Source: Comamonas sp. SCN 67-35
Lineage (GTDB): Bacteria > Pseudomonadota > Gammaproteobacteria > Burkholderiales > Burkholderiaceae_C
Length of the DNA stretch: 64,000 nt
Assembly (NCBI GenBank): GCA_001725255.1
Contig: MEFV01000007.1
Coordinates: forward strand, 213,629-277,628
Direction: 5' to 3'
Shown here piece by piece: positions 44,630 to 54,509 of this stretch (its first letter is position 1; every line of letters begins with the position of its first letter). Below the pieces are notes generated by a model. The model was not told the origin of the DNA and did not search any database. It saw only the letters and a program-made list of their open reading frames with translations. Both the position numbers and the translations under genes were made by a program.

Positions 44630-45435
44630 GCACCGAGCCCGTCGAGAAAGAGCCGCTCGAAGTTGCGGCTCGTGGCCTCGGCGATCACCGCCACATCGAC
44701 GCCGCGCACCTGCGCGATCTGCTGCGCCACGTAAGGCACATACGAGGGGTTGTTGACCTTGCCGCGCATGGGCACGGGCGCGAGGTAGGGGCTGTCGGTT
44801 TCGATCAGCAGGCGATCGAGCGGCACGAAGGCCGCCACGTCGCGCAGCTCCTGCGCCTTCTTGAAGGTGACGATGCCCGACAGCGAGATGTAAAAACCCA
44901 GGTCGAGCGCAGCGCGCGCGACCGCCATGGTCTCGGTGAAGCAGTGGAACACCCCGCCCGCGCTGCCCGCGCCGCCGTCCTCGCCCGCTTCGCGCAGCAA
45001 GGCCAGCGTATCCTCGGATGCACTGCGCGTGTGGATCACGAGCGGGCGGCGCGCGGCGCGCGCGGCGCGGATGTGCGTGCGAAAGCGCGTGCGCTGCCAC
45101 TCCAGGTCGGCCACGGCGCGCCCGCCCTTGCGCTCATCCATCTGGAAGTAGTCCAGCCCGGTCTCGCCCACGGCGACGACGCGCGGCAGACGCGCCAGGC
45201 GCACGAGTTCATCGACCGAAGGCTCGGCCATGCCTTCGGTCTCGGGATGCACGCCGACCGAGGCCCAGAAGTTGTCGTGATCGAGCGCGAGCCGGTGCAC
45301 GTCGGGGAATTCCTCCATCGTCGTGCAGATGCACAGCGCGCGGTCCACCTGGGCCTGCGCCATGGCGGCGCGAATGTCCTCCAGGTGCGGGCGCAGCTCG
45401 GGATCGTTGAGATGGCAATGGGAATCTACGAACAT
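44626..45435 (-). CDS. tatD: TatD-family metal-dependent hydrolase
   Basis: A 269-residue amidohydrolase-fold protein. Metal ligands appear in DSHCHLNDPE (residues 4-13), GETGLDYFQMD, VIHTRSASED, GVFHCFTET and TDSPYLAP. TatD enzymes are Mg-dependent 3'-5' DNases/RNases or D-aminoacyl-tRNA deacylases depending on the subgroup. ATG 45435 gives the standard MFVDSHCH start. It is 33 bp after the pilZ gene in the holB operon. Confidence 0.93.
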   Translation of the reverse strand: MFVDSHCHLNDPELRPHLEDIRAAMAQAQVDRALCICTTMEEFPDVHRLALDHDNFWASVGVHPETEGMAEPSVDELVRLARLPRVVAVGETGLDYFQMDERKGGRAVADLEWQRTRFRTHIRAARAARRPLVIHTRSASEDTLALLREAGEDGGAGSAGGVFHCFTETMAVARAALDLGFYISLSGIVTFKKAQELRDVAAFVPLDRLLIETDSPYLAPVPMRGKVNNPSYVPYVAQQIAQVRGVDVAVIAEATSRNFERLFLDGLGA

Positions 45436-45468
45436 GGTTCAGAGCCGGACGCGCGGCCCGGCCAACGT

Positions 45469-45828
45469 TCAAATCGTCTGGGTGGTCTTGTCCGAGCCCA
45501 GGGCCGTGCCGAGCAGTTCCTCGATCTTGGCCTTGAGCTCGCGCGCCTTGTCGTCGTCCGGAAAGCGCACGCCCACGCCCTGCGTGCGCCCGCCGCTCAC
45601 GCGCGCGGGGTTGACCCAGGCCACGCGGCCCGCCACCGGGTAGCGCTGCGAGTGCTCGGGCAGCGAGAGCAGCACGTACACGTCGTCGCCCAGCCGGTAC
45701 TCGCGCGCCGTCGGCACGAAGATGCCGCCCTCCTTGAACAGCCGCACGTAGGACGACAGCAACTGGGCCTTGTCCTTGATGCTGAGCTGCATCACGCTCG
45801 GACGCGGTGCGTTGGCGGCGGTGTTCAT
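45469..45828 (-). CDS. PilZ-domain protein
   Basis: A 119-residue protein consisting of one PilZ-like domain (KDKAQLLSSYVRLFKEGGIF, then VAWVNPARVSGGRTQGVGVR). It matches the PilZ proteins encoded beside holB and needed for type IV pilus biogenesis. Those proteins lack the usual c-di-GMP RxxxR motif, and I see none here. It is 74 bp downstream of holB and 33 bp before tatD. Confidence 0.9.
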   Translation of the reverse strand: MNTAANAPRPSVMQLSIKDKAQLLSSYVRLFKEGGIFVPTAREYRLGDDVYVLLSLPEHSQRYPVAGRVAWVNPARVSGGRTQGVGVRFPDDDKARELKAKIEELLGTALGSDKTTQTI

Positions 45829-45902
45829 GGTGGCGGCGGTCTGAAGGGCGGTGGCAACGGCAGGAGTTTAGGGCAAGGCCGGCGCGCGCGGCGCGTCCAG
45901 CC

Positions 45903-46919
45903 TCAGCGGCCGCGCTGGCGTGGCGCGGCCAGCACCTCGCGCGCCTGCGCCGCCAGGGCCTCCTGCATCAGCCCCGCGTTGTAGGGGTGCCCGGCCGTGC
46001 GCGCCTCCTGGCGCAACAGGCCGGCCCAGCGCGTGAGCGTGTTCAAGGATGGCAGCTGCGCGGCTACCGGCAGATCGGCCACGGCGAAATAGCGCGGCTC
46101 GGCGCCGACGCGCAGCGCCAGCAGATCGTGGCAGAGCTGCTGCAGCACGAACACGAGCTGCGGCCCATCGAGGTCGGCCAGGGGCGCCCCGTCGCCCTGC
46201 ACCAGGGCGCGCGCCAGGCCGGCCCACGCCTCGGGCTTGCGGCCGCTTCGCGCCAGCGCCAGCGCATCATCGGGGCGCCCGCCGGCGGCGCGCAGCCACA
46301 CCTGGGCCGCATCGCCCGCGACGCCCTGCTGCCCCAGCCACGCCAGCGCCTCGGCGGCCGCGGGCCAGTGCAGCGTGTGCGCCAGGCAGCGGCTGCGGAT
46401 GGTGGGCAGCAGCTGGTGCGCGGCCTCGCTCGCGAGCACGAAGCGCACGTCGCCCGGCGGTTCCTCCAGCGTCTTCAGGAGTGCATTGGCCGTCACCGCA
46501 TTCATCTGCTCGGCCGGATAGACCAGCACCACCTTGCCGCGCCCGCGCGCGCTGGTGCGCTGGGCGAATTCGACCGCATCACGCATCGCCTCCACGCGGA
46601 TCTCGCGGCTGGCCTTGCGCTTCTTGTCGTCGATCTCGGCCTGCGCCTTCTCGGACAGCGGCCAGGCAAGCTGCTGCATCTGCACTTCGGGCATGAGCAC
46701 GCGCAAATCCGCATGCGTGCGCACGGCGATGCCGTGGCAACTGGCGCACGTGCCGCAGGCGCCATGCGCCGTGGGCGCCTCGCACAGCCAGGCACGCGCG
46801 AGCTCCAGCGCCAGCGAGTACTGCCCCAGGCCCGAGGGCCCGTGCAGCAGCCAGGCGTGGCCGCGCTGCGCGAGCAAGGCGTCGCGCTGGCGGGCGATCC
46901 ATGGGGCGAGCTCAGCCAT
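45903..46919 (-). CDS. holB: DNA polymerase III subunit delta'
   Basis: A 338-residue clamp-loader subunit. The Walker-A-like segment is [11 protein letters not shown], with Gln in place of the catalytic Lys, consistent with a delta' that does not hydrolyse ATP. A four-Cys zinc module ([18 protein letters not shown]) and the sensor region [16 protein letters not shown] are present. ATG 46919 overlaps the 3' end of tmk by 8 bp. The extended open frame to 47153 is a shadow. Confidence 0.94.
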   Translation of the reverse strand: MAELAPWIARQRDALLAQRGHAWLLHGPSGLGQYSLALELARAWLCEAPTAHGACGTCASCHGIAVRTHADLRVLMPEVQMQQLAWPLSEKAQAEIDDKKRKASREIRVEAMRDAVEFAQRTSARGRGKVVLVYPAEQMNAVTANALLKTLEEPPGDVRFVLASEAAHQLLPTIRSRCLAHTLHWPAAAEALAWLGQQGVAGDAAQVWLRAAGGRPDDALALARSGRKPEAWAGLARALVQGDGAPLADLDGPQLVFVLQQLCHDLLALRVGAEPRYFAVADLPVAAQLPSLNTLTRWAGLLRQEARTAGHPYNAGLMQEALAAQAREVLAAPRQRGR

Positions 46920-47574
46920 GGCCGCCCTCCCCGGCCAGCCAGCCGCGCGCCGCCACGGCCGCGAGCACCTGCTGCAGCACCTGCTGTGGCGCCCGCGCGG
47001 CGTCGATGCGCGCAAAGCGCCGCGGCGCCTGCGCCGCGCGTGCCGCATAACCGCCCGCCACGCGCGTGAAGAAGGCCAGCGACTGCGCCTCGAAACGATC
47101 GGGCGCACGCGCCTGGGCGAGCCGCTGCGCGGCCACCTCGGGCGGCACGTCAAACCACAGCGTCAGATCAGGTTGCAAGATCAGATTGGGCTCTGGCCCA
47201 ATCCCGGTCTGCGCGAGCCGCTCCATGAATGAGAGCGCCTGCAGATCGAACCCACGCCCTGCGCCCTGGTAGGCGAAGGTGGCATCCGTGTAGCGGTCGC
47301 ACAGCACCACGCGGCCTTCGGCCAGGGCTGGTGCGATGACCTGCCGAATGTGGTCGCGCCGCGCCGCGAAGACCAGCAGCACCTCGGTGAGCGCATCCAT
47401 GCGCTCGTGCAGCAGCAGCTCGCGCAGCTGCTCGGCCAGCGGCGTGCCGCCCGGCTCGCGCGTGAGCACCACCGCGCGCCCGGCATCGCGCAGCGCCTGG
47501 GCCAGGGCGTCGATGTGCGTGGACTTGCCCGCGCCGTCGATGCCCTCGAAGCTGATGAACAGGCCCGCGCTCAT
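46912..47574 (-). CDS. tmk: Thymidylate kinase
   Basis: A 220-residue kinase phosphorylating dTMP. The P-loop is [12 protein letters not shown] (residues 8-19), followed by [18 protein letters not shown], the [12 protein letters not shown] block and the LID region. It overlaps holB by 8 bp and is 10 bp downstream of mltG, the conserved order. Confidence 0.97.
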   Translation of the reverse strand: MSAGLFISFEGIDGAGKSTHIDALAQALRDAGRAVVLTREPGGTPLAEQLRELLLHERMDALTEVLLVFAARRDHIRQVIAPALAEGRVVLCDRYTDATFAYQGAGRGFDLQALSFMERLAQTGIGPEPNLILQPDLTLWFDVPPEVAAQRLAQARAPDRFEAQSLAFFTRVAGGYAARAAQAPRRFARIDAARAPQQVLQQVLAAVAARGWLAGEGGHG

Positions 47575-47584
47575 CCACGACCCC

Positions 47585-48574
47585 TCATTTGCCGCCCTTC
47601 TGATAGCGGCTGACGGCCCGGTTGTGCTCGCCCAGCGTGGCGCTGAATTCGCTGCTGCCGTCGCCGCGCGCCACGAAATACAGCGCCTTCGTCGCCTGCG
47701 GCTGCACCGCCGCCAGCAAGGCGCCGCGCCCCGGCATGGCGATCGGCGTGGGCGGCAGGCCCGGCCGCGTGTAGGTGTTGTAGGGGGTATCGGTCTGCAG
47801 GTCGCGCTTTCTCAAGTTGCCGTCGAACTTCTCGCCCAGGCCGTAGATCACGCTCGGGTCCGTCTGCAGCAGCATGCCCGCGCGCAGGCGGTTGATGAAG
47901 ACCCCGGCGATGAGGGCGCGATCCTGCGCGCGGCCGGTTTCCTTTTCGACCAGGCTCGCGAGCGTCAGCGCCTCGTCGGGCGACTGCAGCGGCAGGCCGC
48001 TGGCGCGCGCCGCCCAGGCCGCCTCCAGGCGCCGGTCCATCTGGCGCAGCGCGCGGCGCAGCACGGCCAGGTCGCTGCTGCCCTTGACGTAGGCGTAGGT
48101 GTCGGGAAAGAACCGACCCTCGGGCGCCACGCCGGGCCGCTCCAGCGCGGCCATCAGCGCCCCGTCGCTCATGTCCTGCGTTTCATGCCTGAGCCCGTCG
48201 GCATGCGCCAGCGCCGCGCGCACCTGGCGGAAGTTCCAGCCCTCGATGATCGTCACCGTCATCATCGTGGCATCGCCGCGCACCAGTTTTTTCAGCAGCA
48301 GCAGCGGCGTCGTGCCCACGGGAATTTCGTAATTGCCGGCCTTGATCTGCCGGTCCTTGCCCGAGACGCGAAACCACAGCCGCAGCAGATGCGGCGACAC
48401 CTGAACCCCGGCCGCGGCCGCGGCCTTCGCCACGCCCAGCGGCGTGGTGCCGGGCTCAACCTCCAGCTCCAGCGTTTCACCGCCCGCCAGCGGCAGCGGC
48501 GCGTTCACCCACCACGCGGCCGCGCCGGCCAGGGCCGCGGCAACGAGCAGAAGAAGAATGAAGAAGCGGCGCAT
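47585..48574 (-). CDS. mltG: Endolytic murein transglycosylase MltG
   Basis: A 329-residue inner-membrane protein with one N-terminal helix (residues 4-24). A LysM-like region is followed by the YceG catalytic domain. The catalytic Glu lies in [13 protein letters not shown], and the other blocks are [33 protein letters not shown] and [13 protein letters not shown]. It cuts nascent glycan strands to end their polymerisation. It is the first gene of the operon running to the ankyrin protein. Confidence 0.95.
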   Translation of the reverse strand: MRRFFILLLLVAAALAGAAAWWVNAPLPLAGGETLELEVEPGTTPLGVAKAAAAAGVQVSPHLLRLWFRVSGKDRQIKAGNYEIPVGTTPLLLLKKLVRGDATMMTVTIIEGWNFRQVRAALAHADGLRHETQDMSDGALMAALERPGVAPEGRFFPDTYAYVKGSSDLAVLRRALRQMDRRLEAAWAARASGLPLQSPDEALTLASLVEKETGRAQDRALIAGVFINRLRAGMLLQTDPSVIYGLGEKFDGNLRKRDLQTDTPYNTYTRPGLPPTPIAMPGRGALLAAVQPQATKALYFVARGDGSSEFSATLGEHNRAVSRYQKGGK

Positions 48575-48644
48575 CCGGCAAGGGCAGTCTCAAGAGGGAA
48601 GCCGGATATGGTAATTCAGCCGCGCCCTCTGGCGGCGCGCGACG

Positions 48645-50015
48645 CTAGCGCACCGTCAGGGCCAGGTCGGCCGTGTCGGCGCCCTCGGCGTTTTCGGCGC
48701 GCAGCACCACGGCGTAGACCCCGGGGGCCTGCGCCGTGCCGTGGATCACGCCGGTGCGCGCGTCAAGGCTCAGGCCCTGGGGCAGGCCGGATGCGACCAG
48801 GCGCGTCGCTGGCGCCGAGGTGCGCAGGCGCCAGCTCAGTTTCTGGCCCCGGCGCACCGTGAGCGCCGCCGTCGGCCCGATCAGCGGCGCACCCACGCCG
48901 TCCTGCTGGCGCAGGAAGGAGGTCAGGCGCAGGCGCGCGTTCTCGCGCAGATCGAGCCAGAACAGGCTGATGTCGAAGACATGGTAGTTCTCGCCGCCGA
49001 ACATGCCGCCGTCCGTGAACAGATCCTTGCGCAGCAGCGGCGAGACGAAGGCGTAGCCGTGCTCGTCGCTCACGCTCACCAGATGGCTGACGGGGTTGGT
49101 GAAGAAGGTGGCGCTCGTCGCGCCGAAGGGTGTGCCGCCGCGGTGCGCCGACGCCGGGGTGCGCGGCCGGCGCTTGCTCCAGCTCACCGGGTTGATGTTT
49201 TCCATCGCGGCGCCGCGGCGCGAGGTCCAGCGCTGGCTCGCCGCATCCCAGTGCACCACGTCCGACCATTCGAGCAGATCGTCGCCACCGTTCAGGCCGA
49301 AGGTTCCCCAGACGGCGGCGCAGCCGGTCTGAGCAGGCTGGTGACACGGCGGAATCCGGCGCAGGTCGTCACGGAACACCGACTCCGGCAGCGGAATGCC
49401 GGGCAGGTAGGCGGCCACCAGCCGGTCCTGAATGGGCTGCCCCTGGATCACCTCGCTGAGCAGGCGCTGCGCGTGGTTGGCGCCCTGGCTGTGCCCGACC
49501 AGGAAGAACGGACGCCCCTGGTTGTCGTGGCGCACGTAGTACTCGAACGCCGCCTTCACGTCGGCGTAGGCGCGGTTGCTCGGCTCCTGCTGCTCGTCCT
49601 CCGAGAGAAAGTACACGTGCAGCGCCGTCTGCCGGTAACGCGGCGCGTAGACGCGGGCAACGCCGTTGAAGGGCGTGGCCTGCGTCATGAGCATGATCGC
49701 GTCCATCTTCACGACCGCGGGGTCGTCGATCGCGGCGTTCAGCACGTCCTTGCGGCTCACCGAGGTGGTCGGGTGGATGTAGAACACGTCGGCGCGCGCC
49801 ACGTCCTGCAGGTCGCTGAAGCCGCTGCCGGCGGGCACGCGGCTGGCGACGGACATCTGGCCCGGGCGCGCCAGCCAGGCATCGGCCCTGGAGTAATCGA
49901 GCGGCGCGGCTTCCTGCGCCTGCAGCGCCGTGAGACAGAAGGCGCCGAGAAACGCGCACAGCACCCGCTGCCAGAAACTGACATGGATCAAAGCCGGCAT
50001 GGTTTTGTCTTTCAT
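48645..50015 (-). CDS. DUF3089-family alpha/beta-hydrolase with a C-terminal Ig-like domain, secreted
   Basis: A 456-residue secreted protein (signal peptide about residues 15-33, ending LQAQ). The DUF3089 hydrolase domain (about 40-340) has the nucleophile elbow VGHSQGANHAQRLL. It opens with ADVFYIHPTTSV, the DUF3089 hallmark. The last 85 residues (GAPLIGPTAALTVRRGQKLS, then GLSLDARTGVIHGTAQAPGV) form a putative Ig/cadherin-like domain. DUF3089 proteins are putative lipases or esterases. Start ATG 50015 or 50000; neither has a strong ribosome-binding site. It is divergent from the next hydrolase gene. Confidence 0.85.
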   Translation of the reverse strand: MKDKTMPALIHVSFWQRVLCAFLGAFCLTALQAQEAAPLDYSRADAWLARPGQMSVASRVPAGSGFSDLQDVARADVFYIHPTTSVSRKDVLNAAIDDPAVVKMDAIMLMTQATPFNGVARVYAPRYRQTALHVYFLSEDEQQEPSNRAYADVKAAFEYYVRHDNQGRPFFLVGHSQGANHAQRLLSEVIQGQPIQDRLVAAYLPGIPLPESVFRDDLRRIPPCHQPAQTGCAAVWGTFGLNGGDDLLEWSDVVHWDAASQRWTSRRGAAMENINPVSWSKRRPRTPASAHRGGTPFGATSATFFTNPVSHLVSVSDEHGYAFVSPLLRKDLFTDGGMFGGENYHVFDISLFWLDLRENARLRLTSFLRQQDGVGAPLIGPTAALTVRRGQKLSWRLRTSAPATRLVASGLPQGLSLDARTGVIHGTAQAPGVYAVVLRAENAEGADTADLALTVR

Positions 50016-50092
50016 GCGTCAGAGCAAGCGGTTATGGTAGGCAAGCGAGCCTGAAATTCCTTGCGCTTCATCAACAAACCCAGGTGCAACCC

Positions 50093-51436
50093 ATGCGAAA
50101 CGGCGCTTCGCCCTCGTCCCAACGACGCCAGTTCATCACCGCGGCCGCCGCCAGCCTGGCGCTGCCCGCCGTGGCGCAATCCGCGCCCCCCGTTCCCCAG
50201 GAGGCCCCCGTGGAGAAACTCGAACGCAGCGGCACGCGTGTCGTCGGTTTTGCCGACGCCGAAATGGACTACCAACTGATGCGCCAGCTCGGTGCCACGC
50301 GTTACGGCGGCGCCTCGGTCGGCGAGTGCCTCGCGATTGCGCGGCGCATCAAGGATGCCGACCCCGAGAGCTGGGTCAGCGAATTCACCGCCGCCGGCCA
50401 GCGCCAGAAACTGGACGCAGACGCGCGCCTCAAGCGCGGGCACGGCACGAGCGCGCGCGACCAGTACCTGGTGGCCAGCAACAACTACCGCGCCGCCGAG
50501 TACTACTGCATCGCCAGCGATCCACGCCACGCACAGCTCGGGCTGGCAAGCCGCGAATGCTTCCTGGCCGCGATGCGCGCGGGGGGCATCGCCTGTGAAG
50601 CGTTCTCGCTGCCGCTCGATGGCATCGCGCTGCCCGCCTACTACTTCCGCAATCCGGCGGCCCAGGGCAAGCGCGCCCGGACGCTGCTCATCACCAGCGG
50701 CTACGACGGCACGCTGGAGGAAACCTGGCTGGCCTATGGCCGCGCGGCGATGGAGCGCGGCTACCACCTGATGCTCTTCACCGGCCCGGGGCAGATGGAC
50801 ACGCTGCGCCTGTACCCCGGCATCCAGTTCATCCCCGAGTTCGAGCGCATCGGCCGCGTCGCGCTCGACCACGTGCTCGCGCGAGCGGATGTGGACCCGA
50901 ACCGCGTCGCGCTCATGGGCATCAGCTTCGGCGGCTACTTCGCCACGCGCATCGCCGCGCACGAGCCGCGCGTGCGCGCGCTCATCGCCAACTCGCCCAT
51001 CATCGACCTGCACGCCTACATGGCATCCTTCGCCGGGTTCGACCCGGCCGAAATGCCCGACAGCGAGGACGTCCGACTGGCCGACATCGGCAAGATCCCC
51101 CCGGGCGCCATCCCGGCGCAGACCGTCGCGATGATGCACAACCTCATGCTGCGCGTGGGCGGCGGCAGCTTCAAGCGCACCTACCAGCGCCTGCGCGATT
51201 TCCGCGTCGCGCCCGACAAGCTCCAGGCCATCACCTGCCCCTCGCTCGCGCTGGTGGGCGAAGGCGAGGGCAAGGAGCCCCTGGCGCAAAGCGAGCGCTT
51301 CTGCCAGCACGTCACCGGCCCGGTGCGCCAGCACGTCTTCACCCGCGAAGAGGGCGCGGACGGCCACTGCCAGGCCATCAATCTGGCGTACTCGGCGGCC
51401 GTTTCCATGGATTGGCTGGACGAAGTCTTCGCCTGA
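50093..51436 (+). CDS. Secreted alpha/beta-hydrolase, FrsA-like
   Basis: A 447-residue protein with a Tat-type signal (SSQRRQFITAAAASLALPA). The hydrolase core (about residues 180-440) has GYDGTLEETWLAYGRAAMER, the nucleophile GISFGGYFATR, and the His late in EEGADGHCQAINL. This resembles the FrsA/2,6-dihydropseudooxynicotine-hydrolase group with a helical N-terminal cap. The substrate is unknown. I prefer ATG 50093; GTG 50084 is in frame. It stands alone, divergent from the DUF3089 gene. Confidence 0.8.
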   Translation: MRNGASPSSQRRQFITAAAASLALPAVAQSAPPVPQEAPVEKLERSGTRVVGFADAEMDYQLMRQLGATRYGGASVGECLAIARRIKDADPESWVSEFTAAGQRQKLDADARLKRGHGTSARDQYLVASNNYRAAEYYCIASDPRHAQLGLASRECFLAAMRAGGIACEAFSLPLDGIALPAYYFRNPAAQGKRARTLLITSGYDGTLEETWLAYGRAAMERGYHLMLFTGPGQMDTLRLYPGIQFIPEFERIGRVALDHVLARADVDPNRVALMGISFGGYFATRIAAHEPRVRALIANSPIIDLHAYMASFAGFDPAEMPDSEDVRLADIGKIPPGAIPAQTVAMMHNLMLRVGGGSFKRTYQRLRDFRVAPDKLQAITCPSLALVGEGEGKEPLAQSERFCQHVTGPVRQHVFTREEGADGHCQAINLAYSAAVSMDWLDEVFA

Positions 51437-51500
51437 ACCTGGCGCCCGCGGCGCGGCGGCCAAGCCCTTGCGCGGCACCGGCCGTTCACCCCCCTGTTTC

Positions 51501-51580
51501 AATAGCGGTTTTCGATGAATGAAAACGGGCTCCAGCGCTTGTCCATTCAGCGCAAGCAGCTCCTTGAATCGATGCGATTC
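51501..51580. repeat. Interspersed palindromic element, copy 4
   Basis: Intergenic copy in the spacer between two convergent genes. Its core has CAGCGCTTGTCC and GCGCAAGCAGCTCC, with short AT flanks (AATAGCGGTTTTC before, TTGAATCGATG after). It matches the family layout AGCT...GCGCTT...AGCGCT in the opposite orientation. Confidence 0.6.
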
Positions 51581-51590
51581 TTGTGAATTT

Positions 51591-52472
51591 TCAGGGCGCC
51601 GAAAGCGCCCGGTCCAGGCGCTGGCGCATCGCGATGTGCGCGATGCCCGCCTCCTCGAACACCTCGCCCTCGGGCACGAAACCGGCGCGGCGATAGAAGC
51701 CCTCGGCGTGGCACTGCGCGTGCAGCAGCACGCTCGTGTCGCCGCGCCCCTGCGCCGCCTGCACCAGCGCGTCCAGCAGCAGGCGGCCCCAGCGCTGACC
51801 GCGCAGGGGACGGGCCACGGCCATGCGGCCGATGCGGCCCTCGCCATGCTCGGCGGGCAGCAGCCGCCCGGTGGCCACGGCCGCGCCCAGGCGATTGATC
51901 GCGACGGCGTGCACGGACACGGCGTCGAGCTCATCGAGCTCGATCTCGGGCGGCACGCCCTGCTCGTGCACGAAGACGGTGGTGCGCAGCGGCGTGGCCA
52001 GTGCGGCCAGTTCCGTCCAGTGGCCGGTGCGCAGCTCGACCATCTCGCCCCCGGCTTCGTAATGCTCGATCACCGCGCGCAGCGCGGGCGGCACGGCGCG
52101 CTTGGTCTGCGTGGCCGGGTCGGCGAAGACGTAGACGAGTTCGACCGACACCAGCCGCTCGCCCCCACGGAAAATGCCGCAGTCGAACACCATGGAACTG
52201 GTGCCGATGCGTGCGCAGCGCATGCCGACGTCGAGCACGTCGTCCAGCCGCGCCGAGGCGTGGTATTCGACGCTGGCCTTCTTCAGGAACACGTCGCCGC
52301 CCAAGGCGTGCATCGTCTCCTCGTAGGGCAGCGCGAGCGCGCGCCAGTATTCGGTGACGGCGCAGTCCGCATAGGTGAGGTAGTGCGCGTTGAAGACGAT
52401 CTTCTGCGCGTCGATCTCGGCCCAGCGCACGCGAAGGCGCAGGTGGCAGCGGTAGTTGCTCGTTGGGGGCAT
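51591..52472 (-). CDS. Acyl-CoA thioesterase-GNAT acetyltransferase fusion
   Basis: A 293-residue protein with two domains. Residues about 1-135 are a hot-dog thioesterase of the YbgC/FadM type (LRVRWAEIDAQKIVFNAHYL, in which the Asp is catalytic). Residues about 150-290 are a GNAT acetyltransferase of the ElaA/PhnO-like type (VFVHEQGVPPEIELDELD, RIGRMAVARPLRGQRWGRLL, AEGFYRRAGF). Start ATG 52472 has GGAG 8 nt upstream and lies 4 bp after the upstream hydrolase stop. The fusion would place hydrolysis and acyl transfer of CoA esters in one chain; the substrates are unknown. Confidence 0.85.
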   Translation of the reverse strand: MPPTSNYRCHLRLRVRWAEIDAQKIVFNAHYLTYADCAVTEYWRALALPYEETMHALGGDVFLKKASVEYHASARLDDVLDVGMRCARIGTSSMVFDCGIFRGGERLVSVELVYVFADPATQTKRAVPPALRAVIEHYEAGGEMVELRTGHWTELAALATPLRTTVFVHEQGVPPEIELDELDAVSVHAVAINRLGAAVATGRLLPAEHGEGRIGRMAVARPLRGQRWGRLLLDALVQAAQGRGDTSVLLHAQCHAEGFYRRAGFVPEGEVFEEAGIAHIAMRQRLDRALSAP

Positions 52473-52476
52473 GGGT

Positions 52477-53442
52477 TCACTCCAGTTCAAAGGCGGCGCG
52501 CAGGGCGCGCGCTGCGTCGCGGTGCGCCTGGCGCGCCTCGGGCAGCGCACGGCCCATCTTGATGAATTCGTGCGTCACGCCGCGGTAGATGTCCAGATCA
52601 ACCGCCACGCCCGCCATGCGCAGGCGGTCGGCCCAGGCGATGCCTTCGTCGACCAGCGGATCGAACTCCGCCAGGCCGATCCATGCGGGCGCGACGCCCT
52701 CGACGTCGGGCGCGAGCAGCGGGGCGAAGCGCCAGTCCTCGCGCTGGCCTGGAGCGATGTAGTTGCCGAAGAACCAGTCGATCGACGCCTTGTCCAGGAT
52801 GGGGCCATCGGCGAATCTGGCGTGCGAGGGTGTGTCCTGGTGCGCCGTGGTGCCGGGGTAGAAAAGCAGTTGCAGCGCCAGCTTCAGGCCCGCATCGCGC
52901 GCCATCACGGCGCAGGCCGCAGCCAAGGTGCCGCCCGCGCTGTCGCCGCCGATGGCGATGCGCGAGGCGTCCAGCCCCAGCTCGCCGGCGTGGGCAAAAA
53001 GCCAGGCGAGCGCATCCCAGGTGTCGTTGCTCGCCACGGGAAAGCGGTGCTCGGGCGCGAGCCGGTAATCGAGCGACACCACCGCCGCGCCGCTCAGGTG
53101 CGCGAGCTCGCGGCAAAGCACGTCGTGCGTCGCGATGCTGCCGATGGTGAAGCCGCCGCCGTGCAGGTACAGCAGCACGGGCTGGGCGCTCTGGCCGGAG
53201 CCCGCGTACAGGCGCGCGGGCAGCAGGGCGCCATCACGCGCGGGGATCTGCAGATCCTCGATGCGCGGCACGGCGGCGGGTGTGATCTCCAGCACGCCCG
53301 CGCCCGCCTCGTAAGCCGCGCGCGCCGCCGCGGGCGAGAGCGTGTGCAGGGGCGGCCGCGCGGCGCGCGCCATGCCCGAGAGCACGGCGCGCATCTGCGC
53401 CGTGAGCGCCAGATCAGGAAACAGGGGTGCGAAAGTGCTCAT
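52477..53442 (-). CDS. Alpha/beta-hydrolase, HSL family
   Basis: A 321-residue esterase/lipase of the hormone-sensitive-lipase type. It has the oxyanion HGGGFTIG, nucleophile GDSAGGTLAAA, the acid in EFDPLVDEG, and the His in GVTHEFIKMG, so the triad is complete. The substrates are probably small acyl esters. It is in a run mscS-HSL-thioesterase fusion on the minus strand. Confidence 0.9.
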   Translation of the reverse strand: MSTFAPLFPDLALTAQMRAVLSGMARAARPPLHTLSPAAARAAYEAGAGVLEITPAAVPRIEDLQIPARDGALLPARLYAGSGQSAQPVLLYLHGGGFTIGSIATHDVLCRELAHLSGAAVVSLDYRLAPEHRFPVASNDTWDALAWLFAHAGELGLDASRIAIGGDSAGGTLAAACAVMARDAGLKLALQLLFYPGTTAHQDTPSHARFADGPILDKASIDWFFGNYIAPGQREDWRFAPLLAPDVEGVAPAWIGLAEFDPLVDEGIAWADRLRMAGVAVDLDIYRGVTHEFIKMGRALPEARQAHRDAARALRAAFELE

Positions 53443-53451
53443 GCCGGGACT

Positions 53452-54501
53452 TCAAGATTGCGGCGTGCTCAGCACGTGCGTGGGCGTGATCAGGCGCACC
53501 TGCAGGCGTTCAACCAGCGCCAGGATCGCGAGCGTGATGTGCTGCTGTATGTCGCGGTGCCGCGCAAAGTCGGGGCTGAGCACGTGGTAGACGAATTCGT
53601 AGTCGAGCGAGGACTCGCCGAAGCCGGTCAGGTGCCCGCGGTCGAAGCGCACGCCGTCGATCGCGGCAATCAGCGCGCGCACCTCGTGCACCAGCGACTC
53701 GGCCTTCTCGCGCGGCGTGTCGATGGAGATGCCGAGCGCGTAGGCCACGCGCCGCTCCTGCATGCGGCTGTAGTTGTGCACGCGCTTGCCCAGCAGCTGC
53801 GCGTTGGAGATCGCGATCTCCTCGCCCGAAAGGGAGCGCAGGCGCGTGCTCTTGATTCCCACATGGCTCACGGTGCCCGAGACATCGTCGAAGGCGATGG
53901 ATTCGCCCACGGCAAAGGGCTTGTCCAGGCCGATGCTGATGGTGGCGAGCAGATCGCCCAGCACGCTTTGCGCCGCCAGCGCCACGGCCACGCCGCCGAT
54001 GCCCAGGCTCGCGATGAAGGCGTTGACATTGATCCCCGCGTTGGAGAGCACCGCCAGCAGCAGCACCACCCAGACAACGAGCTGCACGCTCCACTTGATG
54101 ATGCCCAGCAGCACCGGGTTGCGCGGCGCGCCCTCGCGCTCGGCCAGGTGTTCGAGCGAACGCTCCAGCAGCCGCGAGAGCAACAGCGCCAGTTGCACGC
54201 CCACGAGCACATAGATAAGGTGCCCCATGGCCGCGTGCATCTCGCCCGGTAGGTGCAGCACGCGCGCGGCGATCGCCAGCGCCAGCAGCAGCAGCAGCCA
54301 GCCGCGCGTGCCCCGCACCACCGCCGCGGCAATATCCACCGGACTTTGCGGGTAGGCCGCGGCCAGGCGCGCCAGGCGCCGCGAGAGCACGAGGACCACG
54401 CCATGCACCAGCGCCCAGGCCGCCAGCGCAAGAGAGACGGCCAGCAGCCACGACAGCGCCGTGTGGCCGAGCCAGATGGATTCAACGAGCCAGCGATGCA
54501 T
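53452..54501 (-). CDS. Mechanosensitive ion channel, MscS family
   Basis: A 349-residue membrane protein with about five helices: four upstream helices (about residues 13-165) and the pore-lining MscS helix (INVNAFIASLGIGGVAVALA, about 165-185), with the Gly/Ala pattern expected. The cytoplasmic MscS beta domain follows (DKPFAVGESIAFDDVSGTVS). It relieves hypo-osmotic stress. The start is 54501, with the GGTCAGT tandem repeat immediately upstream. The gene is 9 bp upstream of the HSL hydrolase. Confidence 0.92.
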   Translation of the reverse strand: MHRWLVESIWLGHTALSWLLAVSLALAAWALVHGVVLVLSRRLARLAAAYPQSPVDIAAAVVRGTRGWLLLLLALAIAARVLHLPGEMHAAMGHLIYVLVGVQLALLLSRLLERSLEHLAEREGAPRNPVLLGIIKWSVQLVVWVVLLLAVLSNAGINVNAFIASLGIGGVAVALAAQSVLGDLLATISIGLDKPFAVGESIAFDDVSGTVSHVGIKSTRLRSLSGEEIAISNAQLLGKRVHNYSRMQERRVAYALGISIDTPREKAESLVHEVRALIAAIDGVRFDRGHLTGFGESSLDYEFVYHVLSPDFARHRDIQQHITLAILALVERLQVRLITPTHVLSTPQS

Positions 54502-54509
54502 GGAAGTTT

